Assembly (NCBI GenBank): GCA_938001995.1
Contig: CALLAV010000155.1
Coordinates: forward strand, 1-8,804
DNA length: 8,804 bases
Source: an uncultured Amylibacter sp.
GTDB lineage: Bacteria; Pseudomonadota; Alphaproteobacteria; Rhodobacterales; Rhodobacteraceae
Direction: 5' to 3'
The position numbers were made by a program, and so were the translations under genes. Positions 1 through 6,139 of the stretch are shown piece after piece. Under the pieces are notes generated by a model, which was not told the origin of the DNA, did not search any database, and saw only the letters and a list, made by a program, of their open reading frames with translations. Position 1 is the first letter of the stretch, and every line of letters begins with the position of its first letter.

Positions 1-1230
1 CGCCATCGTGTTGGTCAACTTAACAGGGTCCCAACTTTCTTTCGTCGCCTTATCAAACGCATTGCCGTCAGGCCCGTGGGGCAACATACAGTTGTGCAGC
101 GAAATACCCCCTGGAATGAACCCCTTCGGCTTCGCGTCATAGACGCCATACACGTTGCCCATCAGTTCGGACATGATGTTCTTGTGATACCACGGCGGGC
201 GGAAAGTATTTTCATTCGCAAGCCAACGTTCAGGGAAGATCACAAAATCGATATTCGCCGTGCCTTCCTCGGCAGTTGGTGCGGTCAGCACGGTAAAAAT
301 CGACGGATCAGGGTGATCAAAACTGATCGAGCCAATCGTCGCATAGGTCCGTAGATCATATTTATACGGCGCGTAATTCCCGTGCCATGCCACCACGTCC
401 AGCGGGCTATGACCAATCTCGCAAGTGTGAAACTGCCCACACCATTTGATCGTGACACGACAAGGTGTTTCTTTCTCCTCGAATGCCGCCACAGGTGTTT
501 TGAAATCCCTTGGGTTTGCCAAACAGTTCGCGCCAATCGGTCCACGGTTAGGAAGTGTAAATTTCGCCCCGTAATTCTCACACACAAATCCACGCGCTTG
601 CCCGTCAGGCAGCGATACTTTGAACATCATCCCACGGGGTAGCACGCATATTTCAAGCGGTTCCAGATCAATGATTCCGAACTCCGTGAAAATCTTCAGC
701 CGCCCGTCTTGTGGCACGATCAACAGCTCACTGTCGGCGGAATAGAAATACTCGTCCTCCATATCCGTGTTCGCCAGATACACATGGCTCGCCATGCCCA
801 CCTGCGTGCCCACATCCCCTGCTGTCGTGAAAGTCCGCATCCCTGTGATAAACGTCAGCGGCTCATCACTAAACGGCACAGGGTCCCAGCGATATTGACC
901 GAGCGAAATCACATCATCCACAATATGCGGCGCGGTTTTCCAATAGGGCATCGCCACTTTTTCAAACTTGCTCGTATGCTTCACACTGGGCCGAATGCGG
1001 TACATCCAAGACCGCTCCAACGTCGCGTGCGGCGCTGTAAACGGCGACCCGCTCAATTGCTCAGCATACAGACCATATTCAATTCGTTGCGGGCTGTTGC
1101 GCCCAACAGGCAGCGCCCCTGGCAACGCTTCGGTTTCAAAGTCGTTCCCGAACCCTGGCATATACCCTTCGGTCACGCCTACATTGTTGGCAGCTTGTAC
1201 AACGCCTTTGGGCAACGATTGCTTATTCAT
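1..1230 (-). CDS. hmgA: Homogentisate 1,2-dioxygenase (3' end cut by window edge)
   Basis: Cytosolic non-haem Fe(II) ring-cleaving dioxygenase that converts homogentisate to maleylacetoacetate in tyrosine/phenylalanine catabolism. The reverse strand is open for 410 codons with no stop, so about 40 C-terminal residues of a roughly 450-residue family member lie beyond position 1. Seen directly: the N-terminal signature [17 protein letters not shown] at about residues 22-38, [16 protein letters not shown] around 280-293, [12 protein letters not shown] around 304-315, [15 protein letters not shown] around 344-358 and [13 protein letters not shown] around 377-389. By alignment to the human enzyme (His292, His335, Glu341, His371) the general base would be His306 and the iron ligands His349, Glu355 and His385; all are present. 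The start ATG is preceded by AGGAG (1238-1242) at 7-nt spacing. It is transcribed divergently from the MarR gene, whose partner maiA encodes the next enzyme. A fumarylacetoacetase gene may follow off the left edge, but that is not visible. Confidence 0.97.
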   Translation of the reverse strand, partial: MNKQSLPKGVVQAANNVGVTEGYMPGFGNDFETEALPGALPVGRNSPQRIEYGLYAEQLSGSPFTAPHATLERSWMYRIRPSVKHTSKFEKVAMPYWKTAPHIVDDVISLGQYRWDPVPFSDEPLTFITGMRTFTTAGDVGTQVGMASHVYLANTDMEDEYFYSADSELLIVPQDGRLKIFTEFGIIDLEPLEICVLPRGMMFKVSLPDGQARGFVCENYGAKFTLPNRGPIGANCLANPRDFKTPVAAFEEKETPCRVTIKWCGQFHTCEIGHSPLDVVAWHGNYAPYKYDLRTYATIGSISFDHPDPSIFTVLTAPTAEEGTANIDFVIFPERWLANENTFRPPWYHKNIMSELMGNVYGVYDAKPKGFIPGGISLHNCMLPHGPDGNAFDKATKESWDPVKLTNTMA

Positions 1231-1265
1231 GTCAGGTCTCCTGTGGATAGGATTCGTCTCCCTTC

Positions 1266-1295
1266 CTTATATCGTTGCAAATGCAACGAAGTCAA
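1266..1295 (-). promoter_or_regulatory. hmgA promoter with operator filling the -35/-10 spacer
   Basis: On the minus strand the sequence reads TTGACT (1290-1295), then an 18-nt spacer, then TATAAG (1266-1271). Each hexamer matches the sigma-70 consensus at 5 of 6 positions. The spacer is exactly the palindrome described separately at 1272-1289. A start site about 7 nt beyond the -10 would leave a leader of roughly 30 nt carrying the AGGAG ribosome-binding site. The geometry implies that a protein bound to the palindrome would block RNA polymerase; the adjacent MarR product is the obvious candidate. Confidence 0.8.
1272..1289. promoter_or_regulatory. Perfect palindrome, probable MarR operator
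   Basis: Two perfect 8-bp arms, TCGTTGCA and TGCAACGA, are separated by AA. The 18-bp length with inverted half-sites is of the size typical for dimeric MarR-family regulators. It lies between the divergent hmgA and marR genes inside the hmgA promoter. That the neighbouring MarR protein binds it is inference from position and symmetry. Confidence 0.8.
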
Positions 1296-1331
1296 ACCAA
1301 AGGTTGCAAATTCCGCCCACTCAGCGCAAAT

Positions 1332-1349
1332 TCATTTCATCTGCAACGA
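1332..1349. promoter_or_regulatory. Degenerate second operator copy upstream of marR
   Basis: TCATTTCATCTGCAACGA matches the 18-bp palindrome at 1272-1289 in 14 of 18 positions. The right arm TGCAACGA is identical and the left arm matches 6 of 8. The identity on the right continues to TGCAACGAAG (1342-1351 versus 1282-1291), giving a 60-bp offset between copies. It ends 14 nt before the marR start codon, so occupancy would plausibly repress marR and, with it, maiA. A further half-site-like repeat, GTTGCAAAT, occurs at 1274-1282 and 1303-1311. Confidence 0.5.
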
Positions 1350-1363
1350 AGCAAAGACACACC

Positions 1364-1792
1364 GTGACCGATTTCTCTCTCGATGATTTCCTGCCCTATC
1401 AATTGGCTGTGCTGTCCTCTCGGATCAGCCGCGAGTTTTCGGAAATCTACGCCGAGAATTTTGGCCTCACCGTGCCCGAATGGCGCGTCATCGTACATCT
1501 GCACAATGCAGGCCCCGTATCTGTGCGCGAAATTCAGGCCCGTGTGGACATGGACAAATCCAAAGTATCCCGCGCCGCTACAAGGCTTGAAAAATCGGGG
1601 CATATCACCAAAGAAACCAACGCTGATGATCGCCGCCTGTTGAAGCTCGCGCTTACCAAAAAGGGCCACGATTTGATGAAACAGATCATACCCTTGGCAA
1701 ACGGCTTTGAAGACAAACTTACAAAACGCCTTGGCTCGGACAGCGATGCATTCCGCGCCATGGTTGCTCAATTTGTGAAAGCCAACTCATGA
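1364..1792 (+). CDS. MarR-family transcriptional regulator of homogentisate catabolism
   Basis: A 142-residue winged-helix DNA-binding protein, normal length for MarR. The GTG start is chosen because the protein from there (VTDFSLDDFLPYQLAVLSSR) begins like family members; the open frame continues upstream only because it runs across the divergent promoter and antisense to hmgA. Features seen: a helix around LTVPEWRVIVHL (35-46), the helix-turn-helix with recognition helix MDKSKVSRAATRLEKSG (63-79), and the wing with DDRRLLKLALTKKG (88-101). The ribosome-binding site is weak, only A-rich sequence with GAAG/AAAG. Its stop overlaps the maiA start (ATGA, 1789-1792), so the two are translationally coupled. 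Its position next to hmgA and maiA and the palindrome in the hmgA promoter indicate a local repressor of homogentisate degradation, possibly released by a pathway intermediate. The effector is not deducible from the sequence. Confidence 0.9.
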   Translation: MTDFSLDDFLPYQLAVLSSRISREFSEIYAENFGLTVPEWRVIVHLHNAGPVSVREIQARVDMDKSKVSRAATRLEKSGHITKETNADDRRLLKLALTKKGHDLMKQIIPLANGFEDKLTKRLGSDSDAFRAMVAQFVKANS

Positions 1793-2406
1793 TCACACTT
1801 TACGACTACTGGCGCTCCTCTGCCGCTTACCGCCTGCGCATCGCCTTTGGTCTTGCAGACCTCGATTACTCTGCCATCTCTGTCGATTTGCTAACGGGTG
1901 AAAATCGCAGCGCTAAAAACCTCGAACGCAACCCGCAGGGCCTCGTTCCAAGCGTCACCTTCAACGATGAAACCCTCACTCAATCCCTCGCAATCATCGA
2001 ATATCTTTCAGATGCGGGCTATCACCACTTCCTTCCTCGTGCACCCCTAGACAAAGCGCACGTCCGCGCACTCTCTTACGCAATCGCAATGGAAATCCAC
2101 CCCGTCTGCAATCTATCTGTCGCCAAATACGCCTCGGAGCATTCAGAAGAAATCACGATGCAAAGCTGGATGCAGCACTTCATTCCCAAAGGCCTTGCAG
2201 GATTTGAAGGAATGTTGAAATCTGACGGCCCCTACTGCTTTGGCGACCAAGTCACGATGGCCGACCTCTGCCTCATCCCCCAAATTTACAACGCAGACCG
2301 CTGGGGCGTGGACCTCACTCCTTTTCCCAAAATCCGCGCCATCGCAACGCACCTCAACAAACTGGACGCGGTGAACGCTGCACATCCAGACAACTTCCAA
2401 CCTTAA
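1789..2406 (+). CDS. maiA: Maleylacetoacetate isomerase (zeta-class GST)
   Basis: Cytosolic glutathione-dependent cis-trans isomerase that turns maleylacetoacetate, the HmgA product, into fumarylacetoacetate. At 205 residues it is close to the usual 210-215. The thioredoxin-like N-domain carries YDYWRSSAAYRLRIAF (5-20) with the SS active-site pair at 10-11, the NPQGLVPS segment with cis-Pro54 (48-55), and the glutathione-contacting QS pair at 65-66. The helical C-domain holds MEIHPVCNLSV (101-111) and GDQVTMADLCLIPQIYNA (152-169), including the T-x-x-D capping box (156-159). The cysteine of the human SSCSWR motif is alanine here (SSAAYR), as is common in bacterial members. The start overlaps the marR stop by 4 nt, indicating one mRNA. 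A terminator immediately follows the stop codon. Confidence 0.95.
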   Translation: MITLYDYWRSSAAYRLRIAFGLADLDYSAISVDLLTGENRSAKNLERNPQGLVPSVTFNDETLTQSLAIIEYLSDAGYHHFLPRAPLDKAHVRALSYAIAMEIHPVCNLSVAKYASEHSEEITMQSWMQHFIPKGLAGFEGMLKSDGPYCFGDQVTMADLCLIPQIYNADRWGVDLTPFPKIRAIATHLNKLDAVNAAHPDNFQP

Positions 2407-2433
2407 AAGGGGCGCAAAACCCGCCCCCTTTTT
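2405..2433. terminator. Terminator after maiA, probably bidirectional
   Basis: AAAA, then GGGGCG (2409-2414), a 7-nt loop, CGCCCC (2422-2427), one extra C, then TTTTT. It begins within the maiA stop codon and lies between two convergent genes. The A-run on one side and the T-run on the other would give a U-tract in either direction, so it can end both the marR-maiA and the short-chain dehydrogenase transcripts. Confidence 0.8.
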
Positions 2434-2450
2434 CTTGATCAAAATATCCA
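2429..2450 (+). repeat. Dispersed intergenic repeat, copy 1
   Basis: TTTTTCTTGAT, then CA, then AAATATCCA. This 22-nt segment recurs at 7574-7595 with only the two middle bases changed (CA versus GG). Both copies lie just 3' of a plus-strand gene in a convergent intergenic region. Here its T-run doubles as the U-tract of the maiA terminator. Function unknown. Confidence 0.6.
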
Positions 2451-2480
2451 AATCTCAAATTTGCAAACAAGGCGCAGGCG

Positions 2481-3212
2481 TCAAACGTGTTGTGCCCCAT
2501 TAACCTCGATCTCGGTCCCCGACACATAAGAACTGCCAGAGGTACAGAGGAAGTAAATCACATCCGCCACTTCCTCAGGCTGCCCAAGCCGTTGCATCGG
2601 CAGCTTTTCGACAATTTTATCCGTTCCGGGTGACAGGATACTCGTCTCAACTTCTCCTGGCGCAATGGCATTCACCCGCACGCCCATAGGCCCAAAGTCA
2701 TGCGCCATTTCCCGTGTAAGTGCCGCCAACGCCGCCTTAGACGTGGAATAGGCCGCCCCCGCAAACGGATGCACACGTGCGCCCGCAATCGACGTGATAT
2801 TTACCACAGATCCTTTCGCCGCTGCCAGTTCTGCCTGCAAGCCACGCGCCAACACCACTGGCGCGAAAAAGTTCACATGGAACACCTTTCCCCATGTGCG
2901 CAGGTCCGTATCAATTGTATTCAGCCGCTCACCCTCTGGTCCTTTAGGTGAAATCCCAGCGTTGTTCACCAGCGCATCCAACTTGCCACCGCGCAGTTTC
3001 GACTTCACCTTTTCTACTGCGGCAACTGTTCCATCGGGACTGCCCAAATCCACCTGAATGTGGTTCTCTTCGCCACCCGGCCACGGACAATGCTCCGAAA
3101 ACGCTTGGCGCGAACAGGTCAGCACCCGCCAGCCTTCGGCACTAAACTTTTTGACCGTCGCGTGACCAATCCCGCGACTGGCCCCAGTCAACAACAAAGT
3201 TCTCTGGTCCAT
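2481..3212 (-). CDS. Short-chain dehydrogenase/reductase (SDR), substrate unknown
   Basis: A 243-residue classical SDR with a Rossmann fold. Seen: the cofactor loop TGASRGIG (9-16), NNAG (83-86), the active-site Asn114, Ser141, Tyr155 and Lys159 (YSTSK), the PGEVET segment (185-190), and the usual C-terminal [12 protein letters not shown] (230-241). The complete catalytic tetrad argues for an active NAD(P)H-dependent oxidoreductase. Arg12 and Ser34-Arg35 after the second strand could favour NADP(H), but this is not decisive. The ATG at 3212 is preferred because AAGGA (3221-3225) lies 8 nt upstream; an ATG at 3215 is the alternative at 5 nt. The frame stays open far upstream only because it runs antisense to argB. 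It diverges from argB and converges on maiA; neither neighbour identifies a substrate. Confidence 0.9.
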   Translation of the reverse strand: MDQRTLLLTGASRGIGHATVKKFSAEGWRVLTCSRQAFSEHCPWPGGEENHIQVDLGSPDGTVAAVEKVKSKLRGGKLDALVNNAGISPKGPEGERLNTIDTDLRTWGKVFHVNFFAPVVLARGLQAELAAAKGSVVNITSIAGARVHPFAGAAYSTSKAALAALTREMAHDFGPMGVRVNAIAPGEVETSILSPGTDKIVEKLPMQRLGQPEEVADVIYFLCTSGSSYVSGTEIEVNGAQHV

Positions 3213-3215
3213 CAT

Positions 3216-3306
3216 CCAAATCCTTATGGGTTCGCATATGAACTTAGCCCCTTGGCGCACCCACGGCAAACGGCTAATCAGGAGCAGAACAAAAGGGATC
3301 ACACCC
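3216..3306. promoter_or_regulatory. Divergent promoter region between SDR gene and argB
   Basis: Short shared region between two divergent genes. Toward argB, TTGGCG (3252-3257) and TAATCA (3275-3280) are separated by 17 nt. Toward the SDR gene, TTGCCG (minus strand, 3264-3269) and TAAGTT (3241-3246) are also 17 nt apart. Both -10 hexamers are weak matches and the two candidates overlap, so positions are tentative. The ribosome-binding sites are AAGGA for the SDR and AGGGA (3294-3298, 8 nt from the ATG) for argB. No clear operator is visible. Confidence 0.35.
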
Positions 3307-4170
3307 ATGGAGAAATCAAAAGCCATGAAACGCGACAGCATCGCCACCGCCAAAGTGCTCTCGGACGCGCTGCCACATATGCAACGGCACGATGGATCCA
3401 TCATCGTGATCAAATTGGGCGGCCACGCCATGTCTTCGGACGCGGCCATGGCCAGCTTTGCACGCGACGTGGTTCTGATGCGCCAATGTAACGTGAACCC
3501 CGTGATCGTGCATGGCGGCGGACCAATGATCAACGAGATGCTGAAGAAGCTCGACATCAAATCTGAATTTGTGAACGGCAAACGCGTCACCGATGAAGCT
3601 ACCGTCGAAGTCGTCGAAATGGTTCTGTCAGGCAAAGTAAACAAAGCCATCGTGCAAGCCATCAACGGCCAGGGCGGTCGCGCGGTGGGCATTTCTGGCA
3701 AAGACGCCAACCTTCTGAAATGCACCCAAGCCAACCCTGAACTCGGCCTTGTAGGCGAACCCAAAACCGTCGATGCCACCGTGGTCCATTCTCTGATTGC
3801 AGACGGCATGATCCCCGTGATTGCCCCCTTGGGCGCTGGCGAAAACGGCGAAACCTTCAACGTGAACGGCGACACCGCAGCAGGTGCCATAGCTGCAGGC
3901 CTCTCTGCCGACCGCCTCCTGCTGCTCACAGACGTGGACGGCGTCAAAGACGCGGACGGCGATGTCATCACCTCGCTCACATCCGACCAAGTCGCCAAAC
4001 TCACCAATGACGGCGTCATCGCGGGCGGCATGATCCCCAAAACCGAAACCGCGCTTAAAGCGGTCAGCGGCGGCGTCAACGCGGTGGTCATCATGAACGG
4101 CCAACAGGAAAACGCCTGCCTTCTGGAACTGTTCACAACTTACGGAGCGGGGTCGATGATCCGCGCCTAA
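3307..4170 (+). CDS. argB: Acetylglutamate kinase
   Basis: Cytosolic amino-acid kinase that phosphorylates N-acetyl-L-glutamate with ATP, the second step of arginine biosynthesis. It has 287 residues, standard length. Seen: VIKLGGHAM (34-42) with Lys36, the glycine loop VHGGGP (68-73), [14 protein letters not shown] (92-105), [13 protein letters not shown] (184-196) that shapes the substrate site, TDVDGV (208-213) with Asp209, and GGMIPK (240-245) with Lys245. The N-terminal arm before the kinase core (about 30 residues, containing [15 protein letters not shown]) and the C-terminal YGAGSMI are features of hexameric, arginine-inhibited kinases; feedback inhibition is therefore likely but inferred. 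The start is the ATG behind AGGGA at 8-nt spacing; ATG 3325 is a weaker alternative. It may share transcription with the gene 17 nt downstream. Confidence 0.96.
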   Translation: MEKSKAMKRDSIATAKVLSDALPHMQRHDGSIIVIKLGGHAMSSDAAMASFARDVVLMRQCNVNPVIVHGGGPMINEMLKKLDIKSEFVNGKRVTDEATVEVVEMVLSGKVNKAIVQAINGQGGRAVGISGKDANLLKCTQANPELGLVGEPKTVDATVVHSLIADGMIPVIAPLGAGENGETFNVNGDTAAGAIAAGLSADRLLLLTDVDGVKDADGDVITSLTSDQVAKLTNDGVIAGGMIPKTETALKAVSGGVNAVVIMNGQQENACLLELFTTYGAGSMIRA

Positions 4171-4187
4171 CGCGCTAGATCAGGTAG

Positions 4188-4982
4188 ATGGAAAACGAAG
4201 CAACATATCGCCTTGGCATCTTCATTGGCCTGTTTTTGATACTGGCCCTTGCCGAACATCTGCTACCGCGCCGTCAATTGCGTGCCAAAAAGCCAAATCG
4301 CTGGTTCACCAATTGGGCCATCATTGTCTTTGACAGCTTCACCTTGCGCCTGCTCGCCATCGCCATTCCCGCCCTCGCTGTGGGCGCTGCATGGGATGCG
4401 GAAACCCGCGGCTACGGCTTGTTCAACCAAACCGATTGGCCCCTTTGGATCGAGTTTGTCCTCGCCCTCTTGATCCTCGATTTTTTGATCTGGGCCCAGC
4501 ACCTAATCACCCACAAGGTCCCATTTCTGTGGCGTTTGCACCGCGTTCATCACGCGGACACGGATATCGATGTCACCACTGCGATCCGCTTCCACCCAGT
4601 GGAAATCGCGCTGTCCATGTTGCTCAAAGTCGGCGCAGTCTACGCGCTTGGGCCTGCCGCGCTTGTGGTGCTGGTGTTCGAAATCATCCTCAACGGCTGC
4701 GCCATGTTCAACCACGCCAACCTGAACCTGCCCAAACCCGTCGATGCGGTCTTACGCCTGTTCCTCGTCACCCCCGACATGCACCGCGTACATCATTCGG
4801 ACAAACGCGCCGAACATGACAGCAATTACGGCTTTTCAATCGCGCTTTGGGATCGGCTGTTTAAAACCTACATCGCCCAGCCAAAGGACGGCCACGACGA
4901 CATGACAATCGGCCTGCAATGGCAGGACGAGCGCCCAACAAAACTCGGCTGGTCCCTCGCCCTGCCGTTCTTTCGCAAATGA
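4188..4982 (+). CDS. Sterol desaturase / fatty acid hydroxylase family membrane protein
   Basis: Integral membrane diiron oxygenase of 264 residues. Hydrophobic segments lie at about 10-23, 43-67, 84-104 and 140-168. The histidine clusters that bind the two irons are all there: HLITH (105-109), HRVHH (118-122), His136 in RFHPVE, His176 in FNHANLN and HRVHH (199-203). The family uses O2 and electrons to hydroxylate or desaturate lipids, sterols or carotenoids; the substrate here cannot be told from sequence. The start is 17 nt after the argB stop and has only a poor ribosome-binding site (AGG three nt upstream), so its translation may depend on argB. Its stop overlaps the start of the ferredoxin-like gene (ATGA). 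That overlap suggests joint function, with the ferredoxin a possible electron donor, which is inference. Confidence 0.9.
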   Translation: MENEATYRLGIFIGLFLILALAEHLLPRRQLRAKKPNRWFTNWAIIVFDSFTLRLLAIAIPALAVGAAWDAETRGYGLFNQTDWPLWIEFVLALLILDFLIWAQHLITHKVPFLWRLHRVHHADTDIDVTTAIRFHPVEIALSMLLKVGAVYALGPAALVVLVFEIILNGCAMFNHANLNLPKPVDAVLRLFLVTPDMHRVHHSDKRAEHDSNYGFSIALWDRLFKTYIAQPKDGHDDMTIGLQWQDERPTKLGWSLALPFFRK

Positions 4983-5635
4983 CGTATTTCACCATCGAGA
5001 CAGCCGCCGCCAAGCATGGGCTCGCCATCTACGGTGGCTTTCACGCCGACACGACCGATGGCCTGCCAGGGGGTTACGAAACCCTTCTGATGCTCGGCCC
5101 AAGCGCTGAATTCTGGACCCACTTCAAAACAACACCCGAATACATCGACAGCACATCTGATCCAATCGACCGCTGGTCCACCCGAATCTTTTCAGAACTC
5201 GCTAAGGATTTAAATGCGACCGCATTCTTGCCCTTCGGTGGGCCACCTTACGCGCCATTCTTGACATGGGCGCTCAAAACAGGCCGCGCGTGGTCGTCGC
5301 CTGTCGGGATGCTCGTTCACGATACCACAGGGCTTATGGTGAGCTACCGTGGTGCACTCGCCTTTCGCGATCAACTCGATCTACCGCGTTTACCAGAAAA
5401 CCCATGCCATCCTTGCGCGAACCCATGCCTCTCCGCTTGCCCCGTCAACGCGCTGTCGGCTGAAAAGGGCTACAACACCGATGCCTGCCACGCACACCTC
5501 AATACACCCGAAGGCAAAACCTGCGTGACCGAGGGCTGCCTTGCACGTCGCGCCTGCCCCGTATCCTTGGGCGCAAACCGCACGGCAGAACAATCCGCCC
5601 ATCACATGTCCTATTTTCACAGGTCCCAAGTATGA
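4979..5635 (+). CDS. Ferredoxin-like Fe-S protein (QueG-like C-terminal cluster region)
   Basis: A soluble protein of 218 residues; no signal peptide is seen. The first 140 residues (including GGYETLLMLGPSAEFW, 31-46, and LPFGGPPYAPF, 84-94) contain no cysteine and resemble the N-terminal part of QueG/ferredoxin-like proteins. Eight cysteines follow: 143, 146, 150, 154, 170, 182, 187 and 193. The first four read CX2CX3CX3CP rather than the canonical CX2CX2CX3CP, and the last set ends CX4CX5CP. Eight cysteines would suit two [4Fe-4S] clusters, giving an electron-transfer protein. It lacks the length of true epoxyqueuosine reductase, so tRNA modification is unlikely. The ATG overlaps the diiron hydroxylase stop by 4 nt, and its own stop overlaps the phosphatase start. 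Redox partner of the hydroxylase is a reasonable but unproven role. Confidence 0.8.
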   Translation: MTYFTIETAAAKHGLAIYGGFHADTTDGLPGGYETLLMLGPSAEFWTHFKTTPEYIDSTSDPIDRWSTRIFSELAKDLNATAFLPFGGPPYAPFLTWALKTGRAWSSPVGMLVHDTTGLMVSYRGALAFRDQLDLPRLPENPCHPCANPCLSACPVNALSAEKGYNTDACHAHLNTPEGKTCVTEGCLARRACPVSLGANRTAEQSAHHMSYFHRSQV

Positions 5636-6135
5636 AAACGCTGATCCTCACCCGCCACGCGAAATCCAGTTGGGATGACCTCACTTTGCAAGACCATGAG
5701 CGCGTTCTTAATGCACGTGGCCGCGCCTCAGCCACAGCCATTGGTCAGTGGCTGAACGCGCAAGGATACAAACCGCAGCAAATGATCTCGTCGAATGCGG
5801 CGCGTTGCGTGGAAACATGGGACCTGATCAGCGCCGAACTCCCCAAAGTCGAAAAGTCCTCAACCCACCAGCGCCTTTATCTCGCCGCGCCCACCACCAT
5901 CTACGAAGCCCTGAAACAAGCCACCCGAGACACTGTCATCATGCTCGGCCACAATCCTGGCATTGGTGAAATCGCAGACGAATTGGTGGCACAGGCCCCA
6001 GATCACCCCAAATTCCGCCAGTATCCTACTGGGGCAAGCACGATAGTCACCTTCGATATCCCTGACTGGTCCACGCCGTTTATGGGGACAGGCAAAGTCA
6101 TAGATTTCATCGTTCCACGCGACCTGACGGAGTGA
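5632..6135 (+). CDS. SixA-like histidine phosphatase family protein
   Basis: A 167-residue cytosolic phosphatase of the histidine phosphatase (phosphoglycerate-mutase-like) superfamily, the length of SixA-type proteins. Seen: the catalytic TRHAKS (7-12) with Arg8 and His9, the following DHERVLNARGR (21-31), Arg58 in SSNAARCVET (53-62), and the second histidine His107 in MLGHNPGI (104-111). SixA in E. coli acts on phosphohistidine in phosphotransfer proteins; whether this homolog does so is unknown. It overlaps the ferredoxin gene by ATGA and its end carries the ribosome-binding site of the next gene, so it sits in the middle of a coupled operon. No histidine-kinase or phosphotransfer gene is visible nearby. 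Confidence 0.88.
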   Translation: MKTLILTRHAKSSWDDLTLQDHERVLNARGRASATAIGQWLNAQGYKPQQMISSNAARCVETWDLISAELPKVEKSSTHQRLYLAAPTTIYEALKQATRDTVIMLGHNPGIGEIADELVAQAPDHPKFRQYPTGASTIVTFDIPDWSTPFMGTGKVIDFIVPRDLTE

Positions 6136-6139
6136 GAGA

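Noticed and set aside
968..1363. Upstream extension of the marR reading frame (132 further codons)
   Set aside because: It runs antisense to hmgA and through the divergent promoter and operator. The MarR protein has normal length and family-like N-terminus from the GTG at 1364.
709..1386. Plus-strand 225-codon open frame, rich in His/Arg
   Set aside because: Antisense shadow of hmgA, which has full-length conserved motifs on the minus strand.
3213..4136. Minus-strand frame open for about 308 codons upstream of the SDR, which would make a 551-residue fusion
   Set aside because: It lies exactly antisense to argB, whose motifs and catalytic residues are complete. The added sequence is a low-complexity Ser/Thr/Pro/Met mix with no recognisable domain. 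The SDR begins normally with [16 protein letters not shown] behind a good ribosome-binding site.
4979..5635. Epoxyqueuosine reductase (QueG) as the identity of the Fe-S protein
   Set aside because: At 218 residues it is much shorter than QueG and has altered cysteine spacing, so only distant relation is claimed.
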